Below, piece by piece: positions 1 through 7,320 of a stretch of DNA of 41,993 nt. The notes beneath the pieces were generated by a model. The model saw only the letters and a list, made by a program, of their open reading frames with translations, was not told the origin of the DNA and searched no databases. The translations under genes were made by a program, and so were the position numbers. The DNA comes from an uncultured Bacteroidales bacterium (GTDB lineage Bacteria; Bacteroidota; Bacteroidia; Bacteroidales; FEN-979), in contig CAIMWF010000042.1 in NCBI GenBank assembly GCA_903845055.1, positions 1-41,993 on the forward strand, given 5' to 3'. Position 1 is the stretch's first letter, and each line of letters opens with the position of its first letter.

Positions 1-165
1 ACCGACGCTCCCTGGCTTACCCCGGTTCCCCACCGCGGAAAAAGAAACGAGCCCTCCTACATCCCGCTCATCGCCCAAAAGATTGCCGATATCAAGGGGA
101 TCACTCTTGCGGAGGTGGCCGAAACGACTACCGCCAATGCCGCCCGGCTGTTCGGCCCTGCTTAA
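1..165 (+). CDS. TatD family metal-dependent hydrolase, C-terminal fragment
   Basis: The window opens inside a reading frame of 54 codons ending in TAA at 163-165. It encodes TDAPWLTPVPHRGKRNEPSY near the start. A metal-binding Asp in a T/S-D-x-P-W/Y-L-x-P context followed by RGKRNEP is the signature of the last part of TatD/YcfH-family deoxyribonucleases, TIM-barrel enzymes that hydrolyse DNA with bound divalent metals. The rest (ITLAEVAETTTANAARLFG) matches the usual C-terminal helix, in which the barrel ends with N-A-x-R-L-F. The N-terminal part and start lie outside the window. It is followed by type I asparaginase on the same strand after about 70 bases holding a short repeat array, so the two may be co-transcribed. 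Confidence 0.85.
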   Translation, partial: TDAPWLTPVPHRGKRNEPSYIPLIAQKIADIKGITLAEVAETTTANAARLFGPA

Positions 166-205
166 ACCATGCCGGTAATTTGACCCTGACGCTTTTTAAT
201 CGTAC

Positions 206-233
206 TTTTGAGTTTTGAACTTTGAACTTTGCA
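206..233. repeat. Four-unit 7-bp tandem array (YTTTGAR) before asparaginase
   Basis: Four consecutive heptamers read TTTTGAG, TTTTGAA, CTTTGAA and CTTTGCA. They end three bases before the asparaginase ATG at 236. TGA occurs at 209, 216 and 223, so on the plus strand all three frames are closed just before the start codon. The TGA at 209 is in the asparaginase frame, which limits how far upstream that gene can begin. It belongs to the class of short-period intergenic arrays seen across this window. Confidence 0.75.
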
Positions 234-235
234 TT

Positions 236-1264
236 ATGATCAACCAGACCAGCATCCTTGTCATTTATACCGGTGGTACCATCGGCATGGTCCAGGACCC
301 GAAGACCATGACCCTGAGCCCGCTTACCTTCGACATCCTGTACAAATACCTCCCGGTACTTGAAAATTTCAACTGCAGGATCGACTTTTACACCTTCGAG
401 CCGTTGCTCGACTCCTCCAACATGAATCCCTCCTTCTGGATCCACCTGGCCACGGTGATCGAGGAGAAATACGAGGATTACGACGGGTTCGTGGTGCTCC
501 ACGGCTCCGATACCATGGCCTACACTGCCTCGGCCCTGAGTTTCATGCTCGAAAACCTGAACAAGCCGGTCATCTTCACCGGTTCGCAGCTTCCCATCGG
601 GATGGTCCGCACCGACGGACGTGAAAATTTCATCAACTCCATCGAGATCGCTGCGGCAAAGGATGTGGATACCCCGGTTGTGCCCGAAGTGGCCATCTGT
701 TTTGAAAACAAGCTGTACCGCGGAAACCGCACCAGCAAGCTAAACGCCGAGAATTTCAAGGCCTTTGTTTCGGGCAATTACCCGCTGCTCGGCGAGGTGG
801 GGGTTCACATCAGGTATTATCACAACATGATCATGAAGCCCAACTTCAAAAAGCTGCGGGTGCTGAAGGACCTGGACGAAAACATTGCCATCCTGAAGCT
901 TTTCCCGGGGATCTCGCCGAACGCGGTGGAGGCGATCCTCAACACCCGCGGGCTGAAGGCGGTGATCCTCGAAACCTTCGGTGCCGGCAACGCCCCCACC
1001 ATCCCCTGGTTCCTCGACGAGCTGCAGGGTGCCGTGGCGCGCGGGATCGTGGTTTTCAACGTCACGCAGTGCAAGGGCGGGGCGGTCGACATGGGAAAAT
1101 ACGAAACCAGCGCAGGGTTAAGCAAGATCGGCGTGGTGGGCGGCTACGACATCACCACCGAATCGGCTGTGACCAAGCTGATGTACCTGCTGGGCTGTGG
1201 TTATTCGGCCGAAAGTGTAAAACAACTGCTGCAAACCTCGCTTCGTGGCGAAATGACTGTTTGA
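236..1264 (+). CDS. ansA: Type I (cytoplasmic) L-asparaginase
   Basis: The 342-residue product is expected to hydrolyse L-asparagine to aspartate and ammonia in the cytoplasm. The N-terminal ILVIYTGGTIGM box carries the catalytic Thr of the asparaginase/glutaminase family. The second signature, VVLHGSDTMAYTASAL, holds the other active-site Thr-Asp pair at about residues 88-105. A small C-terminal domain follows after about residue 210 (AVILETFGAGNAP). There is no signal peptide, and the length fits the AnsA type rather than the periplasmic type II enzyme. An in-frame TTG at 215 lies within the heptamer array, so I prefer the ATG at 236, which leads straight into the first strand. A tRNA-Ser gene follows, and the likely -33 element of its promoter overlaps the asparaginase stop codon. 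Confidence 0.93.
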   Translation: MINQTSILVIYTGGTIGMVQDPKTMTLSPLTFDILYKYLPVLENFNCRIDFYTFEPLLDSSNMNPSFWIHLATVIEEKYEDYDGFVVLHGSDTMAYTASALSFMLENLNKPVIFTGSQLPIGMVRTDGRENFINSIEIAAAKDVDTPVVPEVAICFENKLYRGNRTSKLNAENFKAFVSGNYPLLGEVGVHIRYYHNMIMKPNFKKLRVLKDLDENIAILKLFPGISPNAVEAILNTRGLKAVILETFGAGNAPTIPWFLDELQGAVARGIVVFNVTQCKGGAVDMGKYETSAGLSKIGVVGGYDITTESAVTKLMYLLGCGYSAESVKQLLQTSLRGEMTV

Positions 1265-1289
1265 AATCTCAATAATCTTACTACCTTTG
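1260..1289 (+). promoter_or_regulatory. Bacteroidetes-type promoter for tRNA-Ser
   Basis: TTTG at 1260-1263, an 18-base spacer and TACCTTTG at 1282-1289 match the Bacteroidetes sigma-ABfr consensus TTTG-N19-21-TAnnTTTG apart from a slightly short spacer. It overlaps the asparaginase stop and lies about 85 bases before the tRNA. The precursor would therefore carry the 8-bp repeat array in its 5' leader. Confidence 0.6.
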
Positions 1290-1335
1290 CAACCCGAAAT
1301 TCCGGTTAGCGTCCCGAAACAAGAATTTTTTTATT

Positions 1336-1367
1336 TCGCTACCTCGCTACCTCGCTATTTCGCTTTT
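1336..1367. repeat. Four-unit 8-bp tandem array (TCGCTACC) in tRNA-Ser leader
   Basis: The units are TCGCTACC, TCGCTACC, TCGCTATT and TCGCTTTT, in phase, six bases before the mature tRNA. On the minus strand three of the units contain TAG, and the 8-bp period spreads these over the three frames. No protein gene ends here. Confidence 0.75.
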
Positions 1368-1373
1368 TAAAAG

Positions 1374-1461
1374 GGAGAGGTGTCCGAGTGGTCGAAGGAG
1401 CACGCCTGGAAAGTGTGTGTACGCCAAAAGTGTACCCTGGGTTCGAATCCCAGTCTCTCCG
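1374..1461 (+). tRNA. tRNA-Ser (anticodon GGA)
   Basis: The 88-nt gene folds as a class II tRNA with a long variable arm. The acceptor stem pairs GGAGAGG with TCTCTCC and the discriminator base is G. The anticodon stem pairs CACGC with GTGTG around loop CTGGAAA, giving anticodon GGA at 1408-1410, which reads the serine codons UCC and UCU. The T arm contains GGTTCGAATCC. CCA is not encoded. It is followed within 13 bases by a strong terminator, so it is probably a single-gene transcript from the promoter at 1260-1289. Confidence 0.95.
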
Positions 1462-1473
1462 CTTCCAACTTCC

Positions 1474-1518
1474 AAAACAGGCCGCAAACATTTTGTTTGC
1501 GGCCTGTTTTATTTTTAT
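1474..1518 (+). terminator. Rho-independent terminator of tRNA-Ser
   Basis: A perfect 17-bp inverted repeat (1474-1490 with 1494-1510) closes a three-base T loop and is followed by an AT-rich run, TTTTATTTTTATT. The stem centre is CAGGCCGCAAACA. Because the stem begins with AAAA, it could work in both directions. It is the strongest hairpin in the window. Confidence 0.85.
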
Positions 1519-1636
1519 TACATCCGGAGTTACATCCACTTTTTAGGTGGATATGAAAGCTTATGATCCTTAGCAATGATCTTACTGGATAAAGGCCAGC
1601 CTGCTAGCACCGCCAGCATTGTCAGCAGATGGATCA

Positions 1637-2362
1637 TTAACGGCCGGCTCGTTTGTCCTGTTTAATGTATTTAATATCCAGTTTCCCAATCTTTAGTATT
1701 TGTTTGGTCCTTGACTTTTCTTCATTGATCCTGCCTGTTTCCAGTTGTTTTCCATAACTTTCTTCCCATTCTTTTTTGGACATGGGTTTTAAATTTTCCC
1801 TCCCGAAAACACTGATCAGGCCGTCAAAGTTTTCCTTAAAATCAGGATCTTCCCAGTCCTTTGGAATGAAGCCAGCACAATGGTTCGAAAAACAGAGTTT
1901 TCCCACGGCATAGTCTCCGCTCATTTTTATCTCTTTTTCATCATCGTGCTGACCTGGTTCAAAATTGTAAAACGATTCAATCACATCATATTTTAATTCT
2001 TTCCCCTTTTTTTGCCACTTAGTCATTGGGATTACCCGGAACCAGAATCCTTTGTACACTCCTTCAAAGAATAAATCCTGGTGAAGGATGAAATGATGGT
2101 CATCCAGGAATGAATATTTCACTGAGTTTAATTCCCGGATTCTTTTCTTTCTCTTATAGTATTCCTCGCTTGTAAACCCGATACCAATAAACAGGATAAA
2201 AATTGCAATCCAGGCGAACAATCCGTGTAACAACGAGGTAATGATACTGTTGTTAATCAAAGCGGCAAGAAAAACCATGATCCCGATAACCATACCACCA
2301 CCAAATCCGTTTGAGCAGTAGTCCTTTATGCTTCCTTTTCTTATAATTGGGACTGTATTCAT
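1637..2362 (-). CDS. Hypothetical membrane protein
   Basis: I do not recognise the family of this 241-residue protein. A Gly-rich segment runs into two hydrophobic helices, about residues 22-40 (MVIGIMVFLAALI) and 43-63 (LLHGLFAWIAIFILFIGIGF). A soluble, charged C-terminal domain of about 175 residues, rich in aromatic residues and lysine, follows. The topology suggests a hairpin anchor with a cytoplasmic domain. Base composition is clearly more AT-rich than the asparaginase or FIST regions. The next gene upstream on the same strand ends 43 bases away, so the two may form one transcript. The location next to a tRNA gene and the AT-rich content are compatible with acquired DNA, but I see no integrase. 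Confidence 0.6.
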   Translation of the reverse strand: MNTVPIIRKGSIKDYCSNGFGGGMVIGIMVFLAALINNSIITSLLHGLFAWIAIFILFIGIGFTSEEYYKRKKRIRELNSVKYSFLDDHHFILHQDLFFEGVYKGFWFRVIPMTKWQKKGKELKYDVIESFYNFEPGQHDDEKEIKMSGDYAVGKLCFSNHCAGFIPKDWEDPDFKENFDGLISVFGRENLKPMSKKEWEESYGKQLETGRINEEKSRTKQILKIGKLDIKYIKQDKRAGR

Positions 2363-2405
2363 GAGTCCGTATTATTCGTAGTTTGTGCCCTTCGTAAGTT
2401 TGCCG

Positions 2406-3002
2406 CTAGCGGTTTATCCTGGGTTGAAGTTTTTCTCCCAGCCGGAATTGCACCAGTGAAAAAATAATGGAATTCATTACCATGATATAGACAATAAACC
2501 CGCAGTTGGCAAAGGTAAAGGCCGGTATGGCAAGCAGCGTTAAAATGATCCCGAAAATGGTTGCGAGCCACGGCCAGGAAATTTCAGTATCCGGGAATCT
2601 ATAGGCTTTCACGATGGTTGGAACAGCAGCAAGACCATCGGCAACGATGTTGAAAAAGATCGCCACATTCCCCACTTTTGTGACCATCCATAAAAGCAGT
2701 CCCGCCAGGGAAAGCACGCCGCATACCAGGTCAAACCGGGTAACTTTCCATACCGATCGCCTGTTTGCAAAGGATGCAATGAATACCGTCAAGGGCAGGA
2801 AACCGGTGCTGAAGGTCATTAAAGCTTCAAGTCCCACCCCCTGGTTGATTTGCGCAAAAAATGCGATCAGCGGGATGATGGACCACAATAAAAAGGTAAC
2901 CCGGTTGGGCTTGACCCTTCCCCTGACGGTTTCAACAAGGTAGGCGGCAGAACCCGCAGCGCCTGCCAGCGTTCCGATGATTATGAAATATCCGGGGAGC
3001 AT
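2406..3002 (-). CDS. PQ-loop/SWEET-like multi-pass membrane protein
   Basis: The 198-residue protein is almost entirely hydrophobic, with about six to seven predicted membrane helices. It has an internal duplication. Residues about 8-40 (GTLAGAAGSAAYLVETVRGR, then NRVTFLLW) and about 117-150 (ADGLAAVPTIVKAYRFPD, then WPWLATIF) share a small-residue helix, a P/V-T-x-x-x-A/R turn and a following Trp helix. This layout resembles three-helix PQ-loop or SemiSWEET bundles, though the canonical PQ dipeptide is missing. A transport role is therefore only suggested. It starts with ATG at 3000-3002 and lies 43 bases upstream of the neighbouring hypothetical membrane gene. Confidence 0.6.
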   Translation of the reverse strand: MLPGYFIIIGTLAGAAGSAAYLVETVRGRVKPNRVTFLLWSIIPLIAFFAQINQGVGLEALMTFSTGFLPLTVFIASFANRRSVWKVTRFDLVCGVLSLAGLLLWMVTKVGNVAIFFNIVADGLAAVPTIVKAYRFPDTEISWPWLATIFGIILTLLAIPAFTFANCGFIVYIMVMNSIIFSLVQFRLGEKLQPRINR

Positions 3003-3061
3003 AAGACGATCATAAATGTATTTGAGGTCAGATTAATGATAAACCACGCAGGAGGGTCCGT

Positions 3062-3643
3062 TTACCGGTCGTTCAACCCCTTCCCGCCGAGGATCTGCTG
3101 CATGCATTTCTCAACCCTCGACACCCGGGTTTCAGGTGTTTTGGGTTCGGAAAAATAGAGGTTGTAGGCACGTTGCCGGCCCGGCGTCAGGGCTTCGAAA
3201 GCGGTTTTCAGGGCAGGGTTTTCATCCAGTATTTTTTGAAATTCCTGAGGGAAGATGAGTTCCGTATTCTTTTTAAAATCCACCTTCAGCCCTGCTTTTT
3301 CCACATCAATGGCTTCCCGGATATAGTCTTTCAGAACGGGCTCCAGTTCAACGATTTCCCTGGCATTTGTGAACCGCACCTGGCGCCCCGCCTGTACATT
3401 CTCCGTTTGCTGCACAAGAATGCCGTAGTCATCCTTCAGCAGGGCCCCCTTGATAAAAAGGATCGCGCAGTATTCCTTGAACCCGTGGATTAAAGCAATA
3501 TTGCTTTTCTCAAACGTATAACAGGGAACGCCCCACTTCAACTCCTCGGTCAGATGGCAGTCGAGGAGGATCATTCTCAGTTTCTCAAATTCTTCGTGCC
3601 ACTTTTTGGCTTTGCTTATAAACAGGTCAACTTTTGGATTCAT
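3062..3643 (-). CDS. YdeI/OmpD-associated family protein (DUF1801 plus OmdA-like)
   Basis: This 193-residue cytoplasmic protein has an N-terminal DUF1801-like domain (about residues 1-115) with the LTEELKWGVPCYTFEKSNIA and CAILFIKGALLKD segments typical of YdhG/YdeI proteins. A C-terminal OmdA-type helical region (about 135-190) follows, with the PGRQRAYNLYFSEPKTPETR segment. Family members are linked to bacteriocin protection and stress in some species, but the biochemical role is not known. The match rests on the paired motifs and the length. No operon partner is obvious; the flanking genes on the same strand are separated by about 60 bases on each side. Confidence 0.8.
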   Translation of the reverse strand: MNPKVDLFISKAKKWHEEFEKLRMILLDCHLTEELKWGVPCYTFEKSNIALIHGFKEYCAILFIKGALLKDDYGILVQQTENVQAGRQVRFTNAREIVELEPVLKDYIREAIDVEKAGLKVDFKKNTELIFPQEFQKILDENPALKTAFEALTPGRQRAYNLYFSEPKTPETRVSRVEKCMQQILGGKGLNDR

Positions 3644-3701
3644 ATCATTAAGGTTTGGAGGTTTCTATAAACGATGAATTTATCTGGCAATTGTTCATCC
3701 A

Positions 3702-4103
3702 TCATTGCGAATGATGGATAACAATGTTTGTGTTTCCACTCACCAGCCGGATGTGACAACCATCCTGTGTGATTACGTAATGCTCTACCACAACGACTGC
3801 AGAACCTTTTTTCCCGATAAAATTTACATCAGTTTCTACGTTTTCGGCAATTATGTCTTTCTGAGAATCGGTGATCAACAGGTATATCCCCTTTGTTTTC
3901 TCCAGGCTGTCTGCCGGTTCAATTATTTTTTTCTTTGAATTGACAATCTCTGTATAATTCGAATCAAGTACTACTGCTTTCCCAGCACTGTCGGAAACTG
4001 TAACATATACCATGCGATATTCCATTGTACACAATTTGTTCCTTTTACATGATGACGTCAGGATTATAAGGAGCAAAAATACCGCAAGAAAGCCTTTTCT
4101 CAT
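3702..4103 (-). CDS. Small hypothetical lipoprotein
   Basis: From the ATG at 4103 this encodes 133 residues starting MRKGFLAVFLLLIILTSSC, a lipoprotein signal peptide with Cys19 as the lipidated residue. The mature part is predicted to be mostly beta strand and ends in HHSQ. It contains three cysteines counting the lipid-modified one and a second soon after it. A TTG seven codons upstream would also be in frame but would spoil the short n-region, so I chose ATG. I do not recognise the family. It is probably a periplasmic or surface lipoprotein, and it is AT-rich like its neighbours. Confidence 0.65.
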   Translation of the reverse strand: MRKGFLAVFLLLIILTSSCKRNKLCTMEYRMVYVTVSDSAGKAVVLDSNYTEIVNSKKKIIEPADSLEKTKGIYLLITDSQKDIIAENVETDVNFIGKKGSAVVVVEHYVITQDGCHIRLVSGNTNIVIHHSQ

Positions 4104-4370
4104 GTCAGGTGATTTATTCTGCAAAACTGTTTAATTATAGCGCTTATTGGTCCATTGTGCCGCGCTCCGGGTTGTATATCCATGGAACGTTTGCGCTGTC
4201 TTCTCCCGGCTGTTCAGCCGTTACCCGGGCAGGTTGGCGGTCAGCGAACCAAAAAGGAGCAGCCGGAGGTAACGTTGCTTCAGAAATGGAATCTCAGCCA
4301 TAAAATTAAGCGGTTTTACCGGGCCCCGCCTGAAATTTCTTTTGCATTCCTGAAAATATATGGAAAATTG
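4104..4370. other. Intergenic region between divergent lipoprotein and FIST genes
   Basis: About 270 bases separate the divergent start regions. I see no convincing open frame, tRNA or structured RNA. The right end, near 4340-4370, becomes AT-rich and leads into the FIST-gene promoter. Confidence 0.5.
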
Positions 4371-4378
4371 TATCTTTG
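4371..4378 (+). promoter_or_regulatory. -7 element before FIST gene and mini-ORF
   Basis: TATCTTTG matches the Bacteroidetes -7 consensus TAnnTTTG exactly, but no well-spaced -33 TTG is visible. ATG codons at 4380 and 4386 open a tiny frame (MEMKLLNPGK). Its TGA at 4410-4412 overlaps the ATG of the FIST gene at 4409-4411. Confidence 0.5.
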
Positions 4379-4408
4379 AATGGAAATGAAACTTTTAAAT
4401 CCTGGAAA

Positions 4409-5539
4409 ATGAATTTCAAAACCATACATGCCGATACGATCAAAGGATTTCACCAGAAATATGCCGTCGCCACCGGGGATGGTTTCCGCCCCAATGTCGC
4501 CATGATTTTCGCATCGGTCGATCTTGCCCTGCAGGAGATCATTTCACCGCTCGCTGAAAACGGGGTTGAGGTTTTCGGGTGCAGTTCGTGCGGCGAATTC
4601 GTGTATGACGCCAAAAACCAGGTTATCTCCGAAGGTGCCCTGGTGTGCCTGCTGATGGATCTTGCCCCGGGTACATTCGGTACCAGGCTGTTCAACAGGG
4701 AGGCATACAATTCTTTCGAGCTTGGTTCGGCCATCGGGAAGTGGTCGGCTTCCGCCGTTGACTCCCCCGGGCTCTTTGTCCTTGCAAGTGGTCTCGACAC
4801 CGACGGCGAGCAGATGGTGCGCGGCATCCAGCATGCTGCAGGCGAGCAGGTCTCCATGTTCGGCGGGCTGGCGGGCGACGACGCCCGGTTCACCGAAACA
4901 TTTGTCTTTTCGAACAACAAACTCGATAACAACGGGGCTGTCGTCATGGTGCTGGACCTCGGCCGTTACCGGATGGATGGCATCGCATCGAGCGGCTGGG
5001 TCGGGATAGGCGCCGACAAGATCGTTACCCGTTCGGAGGGAAACGTGGTTTATACCATCGACGGGATGCCCGCCCTCGACGTCTACAAGGATTACCTGAA
5101 TGTGCGCGACGAGGATCTGCCTGAAATCGGGATCGAATACCCTTTGATGATCAAAAAGGCGGGGAAACAGGATGTTTTGCGGGCCGTGCTCAACGTCGAC
5201 CGCGAAACCCGCTCCCTGATCTTCGCGGGGTCGGTCCCCAACGGTTCCGTGGTCTCCTTTTCCAGTTCCCCCGGGTTCGAGGTCATCGAGTTTACCCGGC
5301 AGAAGGTGGATGAATTCTACCGGAGAAACCCCGCCGCGGATGTACTGATCCTATTCTCCTGCATGGCCCGCCACAGTGCGCTTGGCCCGGCCATTTCGGA
5401 GGAGATCGACGATGCATGGGCCAAATGGAAAGTGCCGCTCATCGGTTTCTTCACATACGGGGAGATCGGGAACAATTACTCGTCTGCGTGCGACTTTTAT
5501 AACCAGACCTTCACCCTTGTTGCGCTAAAGGAAAAATAG
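4409..5539 (+). CDS. FIST domain signal-sensing protein
   Basis: The 376-residue protein matches FIST_N plus FIST_C proteins, predicted intracellular sensors of small ligands, possibly amino acids. Visible landmarks are the N-terminal VEVFGCSSCGEF segment, the FGGLAGDDARFTETFVF motif (about residues 150-170) and the C-terminal LILFSCMARHSALGP segment with its conserved Cys, followed by PLIGFFTYGEIG. There is no signal peptide or membrane helix, so it acts in the cytoplasm. I chose the ATG at 4409 because the in-frame TTG at 4376 lies inside the -7 promoter element. The stop codon is one base before the ATG of a soluble hybrid histidine kinase, so the two are almost certainly co-translated and likely work together as ligand sensor and signalling kinase. 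Confidence 0.88.
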   Translation: MNFKTIHADTIKGFHQKYAVATGDGFRPNVAMIFASVDLALQEIISPLAENGVEVFGCSSCGEFVYDAKNQVISEGALVCLLMDLAPGTFGTRLFNREAYNSFELGSAIGKWSASAVDSPGLFVLASGLDTDGEQMVRGIQHAAGEQVSMFGGLAGDDARFTETFVFSNNKLDNNGAVVMVLDLGRYRMDGIASSGWVGIGADKIVTRSEGNVVYTIDGMPALDVYKDYLNVRDEDLPEIGIEYPLMIKKAGKQDVLRAVLNVDRETRSLIFAGSVPNGSVVSFSSSPGFEVIEFTRQKVDEFYRRNPAADVLILFSCMARHSALGPAISEEIDDAWAKWKVPLIGFFTYGEIGNNYSSACDFYNQTFTLVALKEK

Positions 5540-5540
5540 C

Positions 5541-7292
5541 ATGATCCAGAAAATTGAATTCCTGTCTGAACTGATCCGGAATTTAAAAACGGATGCTGAC
5601 CTGGCGCGCGACCGTGAAATGATTTTGGATGAACTGGAAAAAGTAAACGGTGAAATTGCAAAGCTCAATTTCAAGGTCCAGCGCTCCACCAAGGAAAAAA
5701 ACATCCTCTCCTCGCTGCTGACCCGTACCACTTTCGACCTTAAACAGATATCGAACAGCCTGAGCGTTAGGGCGGAGGAGTTGTCGACCCTGCTCACCAC
5801 CATCCCGGCCTTCGTTTTTTTCAAGGACATTCATCTCAACTACCTGCTCGTCAACCAGGCCTTTGCCGACCTGGTAGGGGCTTCGGCGCGGGAGGTCACT
5901 GGGAAAAATTCCTCTGCGTTTTTCGGCATCCAGCACCATAGCGATTACGTTGAAAAGGAAAACCAGGTGATCCGTTACGGGATCGCATTTTACGATATCG
6001 AAGAGCATGTTACCGGCCGCGACCGGGAGTTCTGGGTCAACACGAACATCGCGCCGATCAGGAATGCCGAAAACGAGATCGTAGGGTTGATCGGCATTTC
6101 ATGGGACATCACCGAACGGAAGCAGCATGAAGAGGAGCTCCGCATGGCCAAGGAACTGGCCGAAGCGGGCACCATGGCCAAGAATGAATTCATCGCCAGT
6201 GTTTCGCACGAATTCCGAACCCCCATGAACGGCATCCTGGGGCTGTCGGAGATCCTTAAAAATACCAGTCTCAGCAACGAACAGCTCGACCTGCTGAAAG
6301 GAATCGTTTCATCGGCCGAAAATCTGCTGGTGCTGCTCAACGATGTGCTTGATTTATCGGCCATGGAGGCCGGGAAGATGAAACTCGACTTCCAGCCCTT
6401 CATGCTCGACCGCGTGCTCGAGGATATCTCCCTGGTGATGGCCATGAAGGCAAAGGAAAAGCTGCTTGGCTTCACCATCACCGTCAAAAAGGAGGTTCCC
6501 AATGCTGTCATCGGTGATGCCCAGCGGGTACGGCAAATCCTGCTGAACCTCGCAAATAATGCCGTGAAATTTACCGAGATGGGAAGTGTGGACATTGAGG
6601 TAGGCCTGGTCGAAAAAACAGACCGTAAAGCCGTTTTAAAATTCGAGGTGGCCGACACGGGCATCGGCATCCCCGCGGAGGCGATGGAATCGCTGTTCAA
6701 GGTGTTCTCCAGACTGAAACAGGATAAATCGAAACTCATCGCGGGCACCGGGCTTGGACTTTCCATCTGCCGCAAGCTGACCGAAATGATGGATGGGGAG
6801 ATCGGGGTTGAAAGCGCCCCAGGCGAGGGTTCGCGGTTCTGGTTCACGCTTCCGTTCACCCTTTCGACCACTGCATCAAAGAAAGCCGGCAACCTCGCAG
6901 CCGCCCGGTCGCAGCCCTACGCCGGGTTGCGTGTGCTGGTAGCCGAAGACAACCCCATTAACCTGCGCATCGTCGATTTCCAGCTGCGAAAAATGGGGTT
7001 CGAAGTCGTTCCCGTTGTGAACGGGCAGGAGGCACTGGATAAATACCTCGGGGGGAAATTCGACCTGGTCATTCTTGATATCCAGATGCCGATCCTCGAC
7101 GGGTACCAGGTTGCAAAACAGATCAGGGAAACCGAATCGGCCGCTGGGGGGCATATTCCCATCATCGCGCTCACTGCCAATGCCATGAAGGGTGACCGGG
7201 AGCAGTACCTGGGCGCCGGCATGGATGAATACGTGAGCAAACCCTTCACGCATGAAACGCTGCTGAAGGCGATTGGCAATCTTTTAACTTAG
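5541..7292 (+). CDS. Soluble PAS-containing hybrid sensor histidine kinase
   Basis: This 583-residue protein phosphorylates itself and passes the phosphate to its own receiver. In order it has a charged coiled-coil N-terminus (about 1-80), a PAS domain with PAC tail (about 85-195, ending DITERKQHEEEL), HisKA with phosphoacceptor His223 in SVSHEFRTPMNGILG, HATPase_c with N box LNLANNAVKF and G boxes DTGIGIP and GTGLGLS, and a receiver domain (about 460-583) with VAEDNP and phosphoacceptor Asp513 in VILDIQMP. No membrane segment is visible, so its input is cytoplasmic, probably the FIST protein encoded one base upstream. There is no DNA-binding output domain, so a phosphotransfer partner elsewhere is expected. 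The TAG stop is the first triplet of a TAGGCAA repeat array. Confidence 0.93.
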   Translation: MIQKIEFLSELIRNLKTDADLARDREMILDELEKVNGEIAKLNFKVQRSTKEKNILSSLLTRTTFDLKQISNSLSVRAEELSTLLTTIPAFVFFKDIHLNYLLVNQAFADLVGASAREVTGKNSSAFFGIQHHSDYVEKENQVIRYGIAFYDIEEHVTGRDREFWVNTNIAPIRNAENEIVGLIGISWDITERKQHEEELRMAKELAEAGTMAKNEFIASVSHEFRTPMNGILGLSEILKNTSLSNEQLDLLKGIVSSAENLLVLLNDVLDLSAMEAGKMKLDFQPFMLDRVLEDISLVMAMKAKEKLLGFTITVKKEVPNAVIGDAQRVRQILLNLANNAVKFTEMGSVDIEVGLVEKTDRKAVLKFEVADTGIGIPAEAMESLFKVFSRLKQDKSKLIAGTGLGLSICRKLTEMMDGEIGVESAPGEGSRFWFTLPFTLSTTASKKAGNLAAARSQPYAGLRVLVAEDNPINLRIVDFQLRKMGFEVVPVVNGQEALDKYLGGKFDLVILDIQMPILDGYQVAKQIRETESAAGGHIPIIALTANAMKGDREQYLGAGMDEYVSKPFTHETLLKAIGNLLT

Positions 7293-7317
7293 GCAACAGG
7301 CAATAGGCAATAGCCAC
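7290..7317. repeat. 7-bp tandem array (TAGGCAA family) at kinase stop codon
   Basis: Four exact-length heptamers read TAGGCAA, CAGGCAA, TAGGCAA and TAGCCAC. The first TAG (7290-7292) is the stop codon of the hybrid kinase. The same unit family recurs at 14064-14112 and 35983-36017. It lies between the kinase end and the desaturase gene, which ends at 7321 on the other strand. Confidence 0.8.
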
Positions 7318-7320
7318 CTG

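Noticed and set aside
1576-1665. Integrase remnant after tRNA-Ser (short frame with SIVSRWIINGRLV)
   Set aside because: Only about 29 codons, no recombinase motif, and partly antisense to the next gene. It cannot be distinguished from chance.
1438-4375. Second attachment site matching the tRNA-Ser 3' end
   Set aside because: I searched by eye for GGTTCGAATCC followed by the acceptor sequence in the AT-rich stretch and the gap after it, and found no copy.
5990-6892. 300-residue antisense frame in the hybrid kinase gene
   Set aside because: Ser-rich shadow of the kinase coding strand, with no start signal and no recognisable domain.
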